DNA of 64,000 nt from Anoxybacillus tepidamans PS2 (GCF_000620165.1 NZ_JHVN01000009.1:62001-126000), one strand, 5' to 3'; shown: positions 25,593-34,367, counted from the first letter of the stretch. Notes: generated by a model not told the origin, from the letters alone. Made by a program: numbers and translations.

Positions 25593-26305
25593 GCGAATAT
25601 TGTCTGTTGTGCCATCGGCGTTATGCGCAGCGAATGAGCTGGAGACATTTGTTGATGTTGAAACAGACAGACGTGCTTTGCCATGAATGCCGTTGCTCTT
25701 TTGTCCTGATTGCTGGGGATCTATGCGAATGCTGCGGCCGTCCGTTTGACCGCGTTGACGAATCGTATCGGCAAGGGGAATTATGCATCGATTGCGTCCG
25801 CTGGAAGCATGACAGTACATGGAGCGGCGTGTTAACGAAAAATCGATCCGTGTACGTGTACGATGCTTTTATGAAAGAGGTGATTGCCCGCTGGAAGTTT
25901 CGTGGGGACTATGCGCTCGTTGAAGCGTTTCGTACCGATATGTGCCGTGAATTTTTCCGCCATTTTCCGCGCAATTCGATTCTCGTCCCGATCCCGCTAA
26001 GTTCCGCACGTTTATATGAACGAGGCTTTAATCAGGCTAAAGCGCTCGCCGAATTGCTTGGCCTTCCAATTTTAGACGCATTAGAACGATTCGATTCGGC
26101 AAAGCAGTCAAAAAAATCGAGGCATGAGCGGCTTGAAACGGATCGTGTTTTTCACTTGCGTTCGGATGTATCGCTGCCCGCTGGCGCTTCATTCGTGCTG
26201 ATTGACGATATTTACACAACGGGAACAACGGTCCATCATGCGGCGAAAGTACTACGCCACGCTGGTGCTGTCGATATTTCTTCCTTCACTCTCGCCCGCT
26301 CATAA
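25589..26305 (+). CDS. comFC: ComFC phosphoribosyltransferase-fold competence protein
   Basis: A 238-residue protein that overlaps comFA by four bases. An N-terminal zinc ribbon (CLLCHRRY, CHECRCSF, CECCGRPF, CIDC) precedes a type I phosphoribosyltransferase fold with PIPLSSARLYERGFNQAKALAELL and the PRPP-loop VLIDDIYTTGTTVHHAAKVL. ComFC is needed for efficient natural transformation and works with ComFA. B. subtilis has comFB between these two genes; it is absent here and the direct overlap leaves no room for it. Confidence 0.92.
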   Translation: MSEYCLLCHRRYAQRMSWRHLLMLKQTDVLCHECRCSFVLIAGDLCECCGRPFDRVDESYRQGELCIDCVRWKHDSTWSGVLTKNRSVYVYDAFMKEVIARWKFRGDYALVEAFRTDMCREFFRHFPRNSILVPIPLSSARLYERGFNQAKALAELLGLPILDALERFDSAKQSKKSRHERLETDRVFHLRSDVSLPAGASFVLIDDIYTTGTTVHHAAKVLRHAGAVDISSFTLARS

Positions 26306-26322
26306 CTGGAGAGGATTGCCCG

Positions 26323-26350
26323 TAAACATTCAGCAAAATCGTGCCGATAT
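26323..26350 (+). promoter_or_regulatory. sigma-D (sigma-28) flagellar promoter
   Basis: TAAA at 26323-26326 and GCCGATAT at 26343-26350 are separated by 16 bases, matching the B. subtilis sigma-D consensus. Transcription would start near 26357, just before the FliK-like gene. This also argues that the gene starts at 26389 and not at the ATG at 26365, which would be nearly leaderless. Confidence 0.85.
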
Positions 26351-26388
26351 AAAAAATAGCAAATATGAAAGAGCGGAGTGTGTCACGA

Positions 26389-28170
26389 ATGCAAATTTTC
26401 AACGATTGGAGCGCGAACCTTCCTGCCAATAACGAGCCCGTCTCTTCAATAAAAGAAGGAGAAACCGTCTTTGCAACCATTAAACAAAAACTCAATGACC
26501 ACGAGGCGATTGTGACGATAAAAGGACAAGATTGGCATGTCCGTTTTCAAGACAATCTACCGAATACGGAGAAGCTGGCTATACAAATTACAGGGATGCA
26601 TGAAGGGACCCTCGATGTCAAAGCGGCGGCGCCGAAATCGCCCATGCTAGGCGTCGAAGGAACTGTGCTAGCGAAAATTGAACAGTTATTAAGCAAGCAA
26701 GGCATCCGTTTGACGAATGAAGAGAAAGCAGCACTGAAAAGATTTATAGAGCGGGCCAAAGGAACGATGGAAGAAAAGCTTGCAACGATTCAAGCCCTTG
26801 CCAATAAAAAACTTCCTATGACGGATATTCATTTGCAGTCGGTTCATGAAACGTTGCATGGCGAGCCGCTAGGGGACATTTTAACAAAAATCATGGAAGC
26901 TGGCCGTTTCCTGTCCAACGATGAAGCGGCAAAGAATAAGCCGCGGGCGGATCAACCTGCCGACCTTACAGATTCGGAGCTTCCTTCTCCAACGGACAGC
27001 AAGGATGTTTCTAGCGGGGATCACTTCGCAGCGCAATGGACATACGGGAATGAGGAATGGTTTTCTGGGCTTTCGATTCAAACGAAAGACATCATCGTTC
27101 GGACGGTGAGTGAAAAAATGGCGCGGGCGTCGGATGAATTTAGGCAGCTGCAGAAAGAAATCGGACAAAAGCTTGAAAATGCCCAGGTGCTATTAGCAAA
27201 TGCCCAACCTCAGGCACGACAGCAAGGAAAAATGTTTATTGAAGCGGCGATTCATACGTTAGACCGCGCCATTTTACAAGGGCAATTTATGCTGTTTGCC
27301 GATATGGGCACGGAAAAACAGTTGTTGCAAGCAAGCGCGAAATTGGGAGAAGCGAAGCAATTGCTAGCGGCTAGAAAGCCAAACGAAGCCTTGTCGATCG
27401 TTCAAGAGGTCAAAAAGGTCGTTGAGGCATTGCGCTTTGAGCCTGCCGATGTAAAGGTCAAACATTTTGTTTCGGAACTAGAGCTAAACGAGCAGAAAAC
27501 ATCTGCTTCGCAACAAGTAGCTGCGCAGCTGGAACGGTTTTTTAAAGCACCTAGCGAACCGTTTTCAGCAAGAAATACATTTGAGCAAATACGCCGTCTC
27601 GGCATGCAGCACGAAAACGAACTATCGCAAATGTCAGCGAAAAATGAAGCAACGCCGTTAAAAAATATGAAATCGCTATTGATGAGCATGGCCGAAGGAA
27701 ACGAAGAAGCGGCCCGCCAAGCCGAAGGAGCAGTAGCCAATATTACAGGACAGCAGCTATTAAGCAAGTTTGAGGCAAAAAGCTCCATGCAAACAATGGT
27801 GTATCAATTGCCGTTGATGATGAAAGATCAAATCGAAACAGTCAATGTGTACTTAAATTCCCGCAATGATGACGGGAAGCTTGATTGGCAAAACTGCAAT
27901 TTATATTTTTTGTTTGATACGGAGAAGTATGGAAAAATCGGATTGTTTCTTCAGGCGGCCGATCGCAATTTAGCTATTACGATCAAGAGCGATCACCCGC
28001 AAATGGAAGAAGCTTTAAAGCCGCTTATTGAAGGAACAAAGGAAAATTTACAGCAGATCGGTTACAATGTAAGTAAGATTACTTTCGCTCCGATGAATGA
28101 ACAGCCAGCCTCGCCTACGTTATCAATCAAAGAGGCAAACAACGAGAAAGGTTATGATATAACGATATGA
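26389..28170 (+). CDS. FliK-like flagellar hook-length control protein (YlqG-like)
   Basis: A 593-residue, mostly helical and Gln/Ala/Glu-rich protein. Only the C-terminal 120 residues are recognisable, as a Flg_hook/FliK-C type domain (VNVYLNSRNDDGKLDWQNC, YFLFDTEKYGKIGLFLQAA, then ITIKSDHPQMEEALKPLI). FliK proteins measure hook or rod length and switch export specificity through FlhB. The next gene encodes a free FlhB C-terminal-like protein, reproducing the B. subtilis ylqG-ylqH pair, which is not beside comF there. I chose the ATG at 26389, with GGAGTG upstream, because the earlier ATG lies about 8 bases from the predicted sigma-D transcript start. Function is by family and context. Confidence 0.75.
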   Translation: MQIFNDWSANLPANNEPVSSIKEGETVFATIKQKLNDHEAIVTIKGQDWHVRFQDNLPNTEKLAIQITGMHEGTLDVKAAAPKSPMLGVEGTVLAKIEQLLSKQGIRLTNEEKAALKRFIERAKGTMEEKLATIQALANKKLPMTDIHLQSVHETLHGEPLGDILTKIMEAGRFLSNDEAAKNKPRADQPADLTDSELPSPTDSKDVSSGDHFAAQWTYGNEEWFSGLSIQTKDIIVRTVSEKMARASDEFRQLQKEIGQKLENAQVLLANAQPQARQQGKMFIEAAIHTLDRAILQGQFMLFADMGTEKQLLQASAKLGEAKQLLAARKPNEALSIVQEVKKVVEALRFEPADVKVKHFVSELELNEQKTSASQQVAAQLERFFKAPSEPFSARNTFEQIRRLGMQHENELSQMSAKNEATPLKNMKSLLMSMAEGNEEAARQAEGAVANITGQQLLSKFEAKSSMQTMVYQLPLMMKDQIETVNVYLNSRNDDGKLDWQNCNLYFLFDTEKYGKIGLFLQAADRNLAITIKSDHPQMEEALKPLIEGTKENLQQIGYNVSKITFAPMNEQPASPTLSIKEANNEKGYDITI

Positions 28171-28424
28171 AAAACCAGTATGGAAGTTATTTTTCGGCAT
28201 TAACCCGCTATGAAGAAGAAGCAAACCGTCTATTAGAAGAGCCGCGGCGGAATATAAGCGTGACAAGAGATATTATCGAATGCGCCAAGCAGAAAAACAT
28301 ACCGATCCAACAGGATGAAACTCTCATTGAGCATTTAGCGGATTCAGAGAACCGCGTCCCTTCGCAGCTTTACGCCGTTATCGGAGAAATTTTGCGTCTC
28401 ATCAAAAACATTGAAGAAAAATAG
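28167..28424 (+). CDS. FlhB C-terminal-domain-like protein (YlqH/FlhX)
   Basis: An 85-residue protein that matches the cytoplasmic export-switch domain of FlhB/EscU: ALTRYEEEANRLLEEP, DIIECAKQKNIPIQQDETLIEHLAD and VPSQLYAVIGEILRLI. The autocleavage NPTH motif is missing, as usual for free-standing FlhX/YlqH proteins. Such proteins can replace or modulate the FlhB C-terminus in some species. Its start overlaps the FliK-like gene by four bases, so the two are made together. Confidence 0.8.
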   Translation: MKNQYGSYFSALTRYEEEANRLLEEPRRNISVTRDIIECAKQKNIPIQQDETLIEHLADSENRVPSQLYAVIGEILRLIKNIEEK

Positions 28425-28435
28425 GGGCGGTGCAT

Positions 28436-28873
28436 ATGGAAGTTCAAAAAGTAACTAAAACCAATATGATCAAAACGAGTCAAAAAGAAAACGTGACGTC
28501 CTCGTCTGTTTCGTTTGCCGAGGTCATGGCTAAAAAGCAAGAAGATTTTATCTATGAACGTTTTCAAGAGCTTGTCAAGCAAATTGAAGATCAAGGGAAG
28601 GTACTAGCTGAATCGCGTTCTGTCGAGGATTTGCGCAAATATAAAAAACTCGTGAAAACGTTGTTGGACGATGCGGTACAAAATGGAATGAAGCTAACAG
28701 AGCAGCGCGGTTTTAGTTGGAATGGCCGCCAGCGCTTATACAAAATTGTCAAAGAAGTGGACCGAAAGCTCATCGATTTGACGAACCAAATTTTACAAAA
28801 GGAACAAGACGGCATCAATTTGTTGAGCACCATTGGTGAAATCCAGGGATTGATTATCAACATTTATACGTAA
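28436..28873 (+). CDS. YaaR family (DUF327) protein
   Basis: A 145-residue helical protein with the DUF327 pattern: SFAEVMAKKQ, LVKQIEDQGKVLAESRSVED, YKKLVKTLLDDAVQNGMKL, SWNGRQRLYKIVKEVDRKLI and GEIQGLIINIYT at the very end. No biochemical function is known. B. subtilis yaaR lies elsewhere, in the yaaQ-yaaR-holB region, so its place between YlqH and yvyF under a sigma-D promoter suggests a motility link for this copy. The ATG at 28436 follows AGGGGCGG; a GTG at 28430 is also possible. Confidence 0.8.
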   Translation: MEVQKVTKTNMIKTSQKENVTSSSVSFAEVMAKKQEDFIYERFQELVKQIEDQGKVLAESRSVEDLRKYKKLVKTLLDDAVQNGMKLTEQRGFSWNGRQRLYKIVKEVDRKLIDLTNQILQKEQDGINLLSTIGEIQGLIINIYT

Positions 28874-28912
28874 AGACTGCTACACATTGAAAGAGAAAAT
28901 GGGGGATTACAC

Positions 28913-29329
28913 ATGAACTTAGAAAATTGCCCGAATTGCGGCCGCTTATTCGTCAAAAATCAATTTCGCGATATTTGCGACGTATGTTACCGGGAAGAAG
29001 AGAAGCAATTTGAAAAAGTGTATAACTATATACGCAAACGGGAAAACCGAATGGCGACAATGGCCCAAGTCGTAGAGGCGACAGGAGTGGAAGAACGGCT
29101 CATTATTAAATTTATTAAATCAGGCCGTCTACAGCTGGCTAATTTCCCGAATTTAGGCTATCCATGCAGCCGATGCGGAACGCTTATTCGTGAAGGGAAG
29201 CTTTGCGCCCAATGTACGAAAGATTTGAACAAGCAAATTGAGCGCATGCAGCAAGAGGAAGAGAAAAAGAAGGAACAGAGACAAAGAACGGTCTATTACA
29301 CAAGAAAAGAAGACAAGAAAGATTCTTGA
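28913..29329 (+). CDS. yvyF: flagellar operon protein YvyF (TIGR03826 type)
   Basis: A 138-residue protein that starts with a zinc-ribbon (CPNCGRLFVKNQFRDICDVCY), then a winged-helix-like region (MATMAQVVEATGVEERLIIKFIKSGRLQ), and a second Cys pair set (CSRCGTLI, CAQC), ending in a charged tail. YvyF is conserved ahead of flgM in Bacillus; its function is unclear, though a regulatory role in flagellar gene expression is plausible from the fold. GGGGGA precedes the ATG. Confidence 0.85.
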   Translation: MNLENCPNCGRLFVKNQFRDICDVCYREEEKQFEKVYNYIRKRENRMATMAQVVEATGVEERLIIKFIKSGRLQLANFPNLGYPCSRCGTLIREGKLCAQCTKDLNKQIERMQQEEEKKKEQRQRTVYYTRKEDKKDS

Positions 29330-29337
29330 TTTTTATA

Positions 29338-29364
29338 TAAAAAATTTCCGTTATATGCCGATAA
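29338..29364 (+). promoter_or_regulatory. sigma-D promoter of flgM
   Basis: TAAA at 29338-29341, 15 bases, then GCCGATAA at 29357-29364: a near-perfect sigma-28 promoter. It would make flgM, flgN, flgK, flgL and downstream genes respond to SigD, so that the anti-sigma factor feeds back on its own production. Confidence 0.88.
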
Positions 29365-29409
29365 TATAAGTAGGAAACAGAGAATCGGGCAAGGAAAGGA
29401 GGAGCGTTT

Positions 29410-29673
29410 GTGCGGATTAACAATATTCATTCAATGGGAGTCAATCCTTATCGCCGCCATATTGACAAAGGTTCGGGAGACAATAAGCTAGCTTCAAAGC
29501 AAGACCATGTAGAAATTTCCGACGAGGCAAAAGAGCTTCAGCAGCATTCACAATGGTGGGTAGAACGGCAAAATAAAGTGCGGGCTTTAAAAGAGCAAGT
29601 GCAAAACGGGACTTACAAAATCGATGCGGACGCAGTCGCTAAAAGCATATACGATTTTTATTTTAAAAACTGA
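29410..29673 (+). CDS. flgM: FlgM anti-sigma-28 factor
   Basis: An 87-residue protein with the flexible N-terminus and helical C-terminus of FlgM: VEISDEAKELQQ, then KVRALKEQVQNGTYKIDADAVAKSIYDF, the SigD-binding helices. It holds SigD inactive until the hook is complete and FlgM is exported. The GTG start has AAAGGAGG seven bases upstream. It lies behind a sigma-D promoter and before flgN, as in B. subtilis. Confidence 0.92.
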   Translation: MRINNIHSMGVNPYRRHIDKGSGDNKLASKQDHVEISDEAKELQQHSQWWVERQNKVRALKEQVQNGTYKIDADAVAKSIYDFYFKN

Positions 29674-29704
29674 CATCTATCACAATGATTAATGGAGGAA
29701 TTTC

Positions 29705-30199
29705 ATGTCTGCCGCGCAATTAATTGATTTGCTTGGAGAATATGTAAGGCTGCATGAGCGTCTGTTAGAATCGGCACGAACAAAAACCGAGGTGTTAAAA
29801 AAAGGCGATATGGAAGCCCTCACCGCCATGATCAAGGAAGAGCAAAAACAGATTGCCGCTGTGAGCCAATTAGAAAAAGAGCGGATGCAACTCATGGAGA
29901 GGATCGCACAGCAATCGGGCCATTTGGGAGAAGAACTGACTTTAACAGCATGTATCGAATGGGTGGAAGAACCGAAGAAAAGCGTGCTTAAAAGATTGCA
30001 AGAGGAGTTATCAGCGGTTGTTTCGGAATTAAAGAATGTCAACCAGCTCAACCAGCAGCTCATTCAACAGTCGCTGCAGTTCGTTAATATGACGCTGAAC
30101 TTCATCTTGCCGCAGCCGCCGGAAGTTAACTACCGCCATCCAAATTCAACTTCATCTTCGTATGAAAATAGCCGTTCCATTTTCGATTCCAAAGCATAA
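29705..30199 (+). CDS. flgN: FlgN-type chaperone for FlgK and FlgL
   Basis: A 164-residue, strongly helical protein of the FlgN family (LIDLLGEYVRLHERLLESA, EQKQIAAVSQLEKERMQLME, then LNQQLIQQSLQFVNMTLNFI near the C-terminus). It would hold the hook-associated proteins FlgK and FlgL before export; both genes follow directly. GGAGG precedes the ATG. Assignment rests on helical pattern and location since FlgN diverges quickly. Confidence 0.88.
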   Translation: MSAAQLIDLLGEYVRLHERLLESARTKTEVLKKGDMEALTAMIKEEQKQIAAVSQLEKERMQLMERIAQQSGHLGEELTLTACIEWVEEPKKSVLKRLQEELSAVVSELKNVNQLNQQLIQQSLQFVNMTLNFILPQPPEVNYRHPNSTSSSYENSRSIFDSKA

Positions 30200-30276
30200 G
30201 CGGGATCAACGTTTAAGACATAGAGAAACGTGCCGGCTTGAGCCAACACACAGCTTCAGGGAGTGGAGGAAACCAA

Positions 30277-31881
30277 ATGCGTTCAACATTTCAAGGATTA
30301 GAAATAGCGAAACGAGGCATGTTTACGCAGCAAACGGCTTTATATGTCACAGGCCAAAACATTGCCAATGCGAACACGCCGGGCTATTCGCGTCAGCGCG
30401 TCAATTTCGTTCAAACCGAGCCGTATCCGGCCGCTTCGATGAACCGCCCGCAAATCCCGGGACAGATGGGAACAGGAGTAGAAGCAGGTTCAATTGAGCG
30501 GGTGCGGGAAAACTTTTTGGACATTCAATATCGCAGTGAAAACAATAAATCCGGTTATTGGGAAGCTCGAGCGGATGCCACGCAGAAAATGCAAGATATT
30601 ATGAACGAGCCTTCCGACAATGGGTTATCGAAAACGATGGACCAATTTTGGCAGTCATTGCAGGATTTAAGCACAAATCCAGAGGATGAAGGAGCGCGCT
30701 CCGTCGTACGCCAACGCGGTTTGGCAGTCGTTGAAACGTTCCATTATTTGTATGATTCGCTGTCGCAAATTCAAAAAGATTTCGGAAGCCAAATTGGTGT
30801 CACCATTACAGGAATTAACTCATTAACAACGCAAATCAGCAATCTTAACAAACAAATTAGCGAAGTTGAGCCGCACGGTTATTTGCCGAACGATTTATAT
30901 GACGAACGGGATCGGCTGGTCGATCAGCTGTCGCAGCTTGTAAACATTCAAGTCGAAAAGGTGGCGAACGGCGGCAATTCCTTAAAAATCGCCGAAGGGA
31001 CGTACAATATTTATTTAACGGACAGCAGCGGCAATCCGATTTTCGACGGAAGCGGCAATAAAATTTATTTAGTACAAGGAAGTACGACAAACACGCTTTC
31101 TCTTCCGAGCGGACAAGATGTTGATGGGGACGGCGTGAAAGAAACGCCGACAAGTGATGTGGATCAATTGCAGGTGGGCAGTACAACTATTCCGGCTACA
31201 TCATTCTCTCCTGGTAAGCTGCGAGGATTAATAGAATCGTTCGGCTATAAAGACTCGTTAGGAAATACAAAAGGAATTTATCCAGAAATGATCAATCATT
31301 TGAATGATTTGGCCTACACATTTGGAACGATCTTTAATAAAGTTCATGAGATGGGATATGCCTTAGATGGAACTACGACTGGTATTGACTTTTTTACTGG
31401 CCTAACAACTACCAATGCTGCTAAAAATATTTCCTTATCGTCAGCGATCGATGATCTTTCAAAAATTGCCGCATCGATGGATGGAAAGTCAGGGAACGGA
31501 AGCAATGCGATCAACTTAGCGAATGTTGGAAAAATGCTATTGTCCTCTAGTTCTGTAAGCTTAGTCGGCACATCAACAACTTTAAATATAACAGCGCTTG
31601 GGCTTCCTTTAACATCGGGAACGATCAAGTCAAACTATGAAGGCTGGATCGGTAAGCTTGGTGTGGACGGGCAGCAGGCGGAACGAATGAAAAATAATAG
31701 CGATACGTTAAGACAATCGGTGGACGACCGCCGCCAATCTACGAGTTCTGTCTCATTAGATGAGGAAATGACGAATATGATTAAATTCCAGCAGGCTTAC
31801 AATGCAGCGGCGCGACAGATTACGGTCATTGATGAAATGCTTGATAAAGTCATTAACAGCATGGGCGTTGTAGGAAGGTAG
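30277..31881 (+). CDS. flgK: flagellar hook-associated protein 1 (FlgK)
   Basis: A 534-residue hook-filament junction protein. The N-terminal Flg_bb_rod domain reads STFQGLEIAKRGMFTQQTAL, then VTGQNIANANTPGYSRQRV. The C-terminal helix has SLDEEMTNMIKFQQAYNAAARQITVIDEMLDKVI. A Ser/Thr/Gly-rich middle (residues 225-450) forms the exposed domain. The ATG at 30277 has GGAGTGGAGG upstream; the reading frame extends 13 codons further but those lack a ribosome site and are not FlgK-like. Confidence 0.95.
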   Translation: MRSTFQGLEIAKRGMFTQQTALYVTGQNIANANTPGYSRQRVNFVQTEPYPAASMNRPQIPGQMGTGVEAGSIERVRENFLDIQYRSENNKSGYWEARADATQKMQDIMNEPSDNGLSKTMDQFWQSLQDLSTNPEDEGARSVVRQRGLAVVETFHYLYDSLSQIQKDFGSQIGVTITGINSLTTQISNLNKQISEVEPHGYLPNDLYDERDRLVDQLSQLVNIQVEKVANGGNSLKIAEGTYNIYLTDSSGNPIFDGSGNKIYLVQGSTTNTLSLPSGQDVDGDGVKETPTSDVDQLQVGSTTIPATSFSPGKLRGLIESFGYKDSLGNTKGIYPEMINHLNDLAYTFGTIFNKVHEMGYALDGTTTGIDFFTGLTTTNAAKNISLSSAIDDLSKIAASMDGKSGNGSNAINLANVGKMLLSSSSVSLVGTSTTLNITALGLPLTSGTIKSNYEGWIGKLGVDGQQAERMKNNSDTLRQSVDDRRQSTSSVSLDEEMTNMIKFQQAYNAAARQITVIDEMLDKVINSMGVVGR

Positions 31882-31891
31882 GTGAAGTAAC

Positions 31892-32806
31892 ATGCGTGTA
31901 ACACAAGGAATGCTAGCTTCTAATATGCTGCGAAATTTAAGCGCCAGCTATGCGCAACTTGGCAAATATCAAGATCAATTGTCAACGGGAAAGAAGATTA
32001 ATCGTCCGTCTGACGATCCGGTTGTGGCGATGAAAGGAATGGCGTACCGCACGAACTTAACAGAAGTGCAACAATTCAAACGAAATTTTTCTGAGGCTTA
32101 CAACTGGATCGAAAACTCCGATTCTGCTCTGGACAAAGCAACACAGGCGTTGCAGCGCATTCGCGAACTTGTCGTGCAGGCGAGCAACGACACGTATGAA
32201 TCGAGCCAACGCGCATCGATTTCGCAAGAGATTCAGCAGTTGACAGATCATCTTGCTTCGATTGCCAACACGAAAGCCGGCGATAAATATATTTTTAACG
32301 GAACGGATACATTAAAGCAACCGGTCGACTTAAACCAAACACCGCCAGTGGCTCCTACAAACTCACAGCAAGTGAACATTGAATTATCGCAAGGAATTTA
32401 TATTCCAGTAAACGTTGATGCGACAAAAGTGTTTGGTTATGATACTACTGCAACTGCAGCCAATGGAAATGGACTATTTAGCGATTTGGAGTTTTTGAAT
32501 CAAGATTTAAACAATCCGGCAAAGACCGGACAAGATATTAGCCAATATCTTAGCTACATTGACAAACATATTAATAATTTGTTGAGTGCCCGCGCTGAAT
32601 TAGGTGCTCGCTCAAACCGTGTCGAGCTCATGGAGGATCGGGTTGATCAGCAAGAAGTTATTGCGAACCGTATTTTGTCGGATAATGAGGATGCGGATAT
32701 TGAAAAAGTCATTACCGATTTAAAAACACAAGAGAGCGTACATCGCGCCGCGCTTGGAGTTGGCGCGCGCATCATCCAGCCTACGCTTCTTGACTTTTTA
32801 CGTTAA
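31892..32806 (+). CDS. flgL: flagellar hook-associated protein 3 (FlgL)
   Basis: A 304-residue flagellin-like junction protein: VTQGMLASNMLRNLSASYAQ at the N-terminus, YQDQLSTGKKINRPSDDPV, then the C-terminal helical ELGARSNRVELMEDRVDQQE. It joins FlgK to the filament. It begins 10 bases after flgK. A 13-bp hairpin begins at its stop codon. Confidence 0.95.
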   Translation: MRVTQGMLASNMLRNLSASYAQLGKYQDQLSTGKKINRPSDDPVVAMKGMAYRTNLTEVQQFKRNFSEAYNWIENSDSALDKATQALQRIRELVVQASNDTYESSQRASISQEIQQLTDHLASIANTKAGDKYIFNGTDTLKQPVDLNQTPPVAPTNSQQVNIELSQGIYIPVNVDATKVFGYDTTATAANGNGLFSDLEFLNQDLNNPAKTGQDISQYLSYIDKHINNLLSARAELGARSNRVELMEDRVDQQEVIANRILSDNEDADIEKVITDLKTQESVHRAALGVGARIIQPTLLDFLR

Positions 32807-32838
32807 GCTATCTTGTGGCACAAGATAGCTTTTCCTTT
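32805..32838 (+). terminator. hairpin/attenuator after flgL
   Basis: AAGCTATCTTG and CAAGATAGCTT form a long perfect stem overlapping the flgL stop, followed by TTTTCCTTT. The next gene starts 14 bases later, so it likely lets some transcription through and lowers expression of the yviE-fliW-csrA group. Confidence 0.65.
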
Positions 32839-32851
32839 AGGAGGGGAACGA

Positions 32852-33445
32852 ATGCAGCTTCCGCAAATTCGCTTAGAATCAACGTTTGCGCAAATTGCGA
32901 TGAAAACAACACCGCCTGTGCAAGAAATCGAACAGTTGCCAGCGCAGCTTGAGATCGAGCAGCCTCCCGCGGAAATTTCCATTGAAACGACACCGAGTAA
33001 ATTAACTATCGATCAGACAAAAGCGTGGGAGGATATGGATTTAAAGCATATTTTCCGCCGTATCGAAGAGTTTGCCCAAAAAGGATATGAAGATTGGCTT
33101 GAGGGAATGGCCCGCCTGTCCGAGCAAGGAGATGAACTGATGCGAATTGAAGATGGCGGCAACCCGCTCGCCGATCAAGCGAAAGAAAATAGCGAAGAGC
33201 CGATGTATGAATTTAACATTGGCTGGGTTCCATCTCTTTTTAGCGTCAAAACAAACTATGAGCCAGCGAAAGTACACATTGATGTAAAGGTTCATCATCC
33301 GAACATTGATGTAAAAATTAACAAGCCGATTATTAGCTATACGCCGGGGAAAGTAAATGTTGATTTAGCGCAGCGTAACTCGTTAAAAATCGATTTTGTC
33401 AATTTAAAATTTGTTGGCACCAACCATTTTGAGACTTCAATTTAA
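32852..33445 (+). CDS. yviE: YviE family protein (DUF6470)
   Basis: A 197-residue protein with YviE features: QLPQIRLESTFAQIAMKTTPP at the start, beta-rich repeats alternating I-E and P (AQLEIEQPPAEISIETTPSK), and a C-terminal VHIDVKVHHPNIDVKINKP. Its function is unknown, but it always lies between flgL and fliW in Bacillaceae. GGAGGGG precedes the ATG at 32852; an upstream in-frame ATG lies in the flgL hairpin and is not credible. Confidence 0.85.
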   Translation: MQLPQIRLESTFAQIAMKTTPPVQEIEQLPAQLEIEQPPAEISIETTPSKLTIDQTKAWEDMDLKHIFRRIEEFAQKGYEDWLEGMARLSEQGDELMRIEDGGNPLADQAKENSEEPMYEFNIGWVPSLFSVKTNYEPAKVHIDVKVHHPNIDVKINKPIISYTPGKVNVDLAQRNSLKIDFVNLKFVGTNHFETSI

Positions 33446-33464
33446 TCAATAAAGGTGTGAAACG

Positions 33465-33902
33465 ATGAAACTTCGTACAAAATATCATGGTGAACTAGAT
33501 ATTAACGAAAACGAGATTTTTCATTTTGAAAACGGTATTCCGGGATTTTTGAACGAAAAACAATTTGTGTTGCTGCCGCTTGAGGATACTCCATTTATCA
33601 TCTTGCAATCAGTGCAAACACCAGCGCTCGGGTTTGCGATGATCGATCCATTTTCGTACTTTCTAGACTACGATATCGAGTTAGATGAACAGACGGTCGA
33701 GCAGCTTGAACTTTCTTCAGAAAAAGACGTGGCCATTTATACGATTTTGACCGTTGCCGATCCGTTTGATAATACGACTGCGAACTTGCAGGCGCCGATT
33801 GTGTTGAATTATGAAAAAAAATTAGGCAAGCAAGTCATTCTAACCAATACGCCGTATCAGACGAAACATCGACTATTCCCTGAAAAGGCTGGGGTCAAAT
33901 AA
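33465..33902 (+). CDS. fliW: FliW flagellar assembly factor
   Basis: A 145-residue FliW with the typical HFENGIPGFLNEKQFVLLPL, LGFAMIDPFSYFLDYDIEL and ANLQAPIVLNYEKKLGKQVIL. FliW binds CsrA and flagellin in a partner switch: when free flagellin is low, FliW is released to inhibit CsrA and hag is translated. It begins 20 bases after yviE; csrA follows within 16 bases, and hag lies about 600 bases downstream. Confidence 0.95.
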   Translation: MKLRTKYHGELDINENEIFHFENGIPGFLNEKQFVLLPLEDTPFIILQSVQTPALGFAMIDPFSYFLDYDIELDEQTVEQLELSSEKDVAIYTILTVADPFDNTTANLQAPIVLNYEKKLGKQVILTNTPYQTKHRLFPEKAGVK

Positions 33903-33917
33903 AGGAGGCGAGAAAAG

Positions 33918-34166
33918 ATGTTAGTGCTAACGCGCAGGTTGAACGAAGCGATTCAAATTGGCGAGGAGATTGAAATCACGGTTTTGGCCATTCAAGGAGA
34001 TCAGGTTAAACTAGGCATTAATGCGCCAAAACACGTCGAAATTCATCGAAAAGAAGTGTACCTCGCCATCCAGAAAGAAAATAATGAAGCGTCTCTCGCC
34101 TCCAAAACGTTTTTACAAGAATTAAATAAGCAATTACAGCATTTGAAAGGGAGGAAACAAGAATGA
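33918..34166 (+). CDS. csrA: CsrA translational regulator
   Basis: An 82-residue RNA-binding protein with the family core [39 protein letters not shown], followed by a helical C-terminal tail. In B. subtilis it represses hag translation by binding the hag leader. The hag leader in this window contains a consensus CsrA site. GGAGG precedes the ATG and the next small gene overlaps its stop by four bases. Confidence 0.95.
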   Translation: MLVLTRRLNEAIQIGEEIEITVLAIQGDQVKLGINAPKHVEIHRKEVYLAIQKENNEASLASKTFLQELNKQLQHLKGRKQE

Positions 34167-34348
34167 GCCTTAGCATCGGCGGTGTACCGGTTCAAGGGGT
34201 GATCGCTCGAGTAGTGGAAGACAATAAACAAATAGCTGAACAGGCGTTAAACGAAATCATTAATAAGCATAAAGATGATCCGGCGCACATGATTCGGGAA
34301 ATTCAGCAGCCGTCTCCATTTTCGCAATTTCTCGACATTAAAATCTAA
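34163..34348 (+). CDS. small unknown protein coupled to csrA
   Basis: A 61-residue acidic/basic mixed protein with no domain I recognise ([20 protein letters not shown], then [15 protein letters not shown]). It has no signal peptide or membrane segment. Its ATG overlaps the csrA stop (ATGA) and AGGGAGGAAAC lies just upstream, which strongly supports translation. Position between csrA and hag suggests a role in flagellin regulation or secretion, but that is inference only. Confidence 0.7.
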   Translation: MSLSIGGVPVQGVIARVVEDNKQIAEQALNEIINKHKDDPAHMIREIQQPSPFSQFLDIKI

Positions 34349-34367
34349 TTTTTTTATAAAAAACTAT

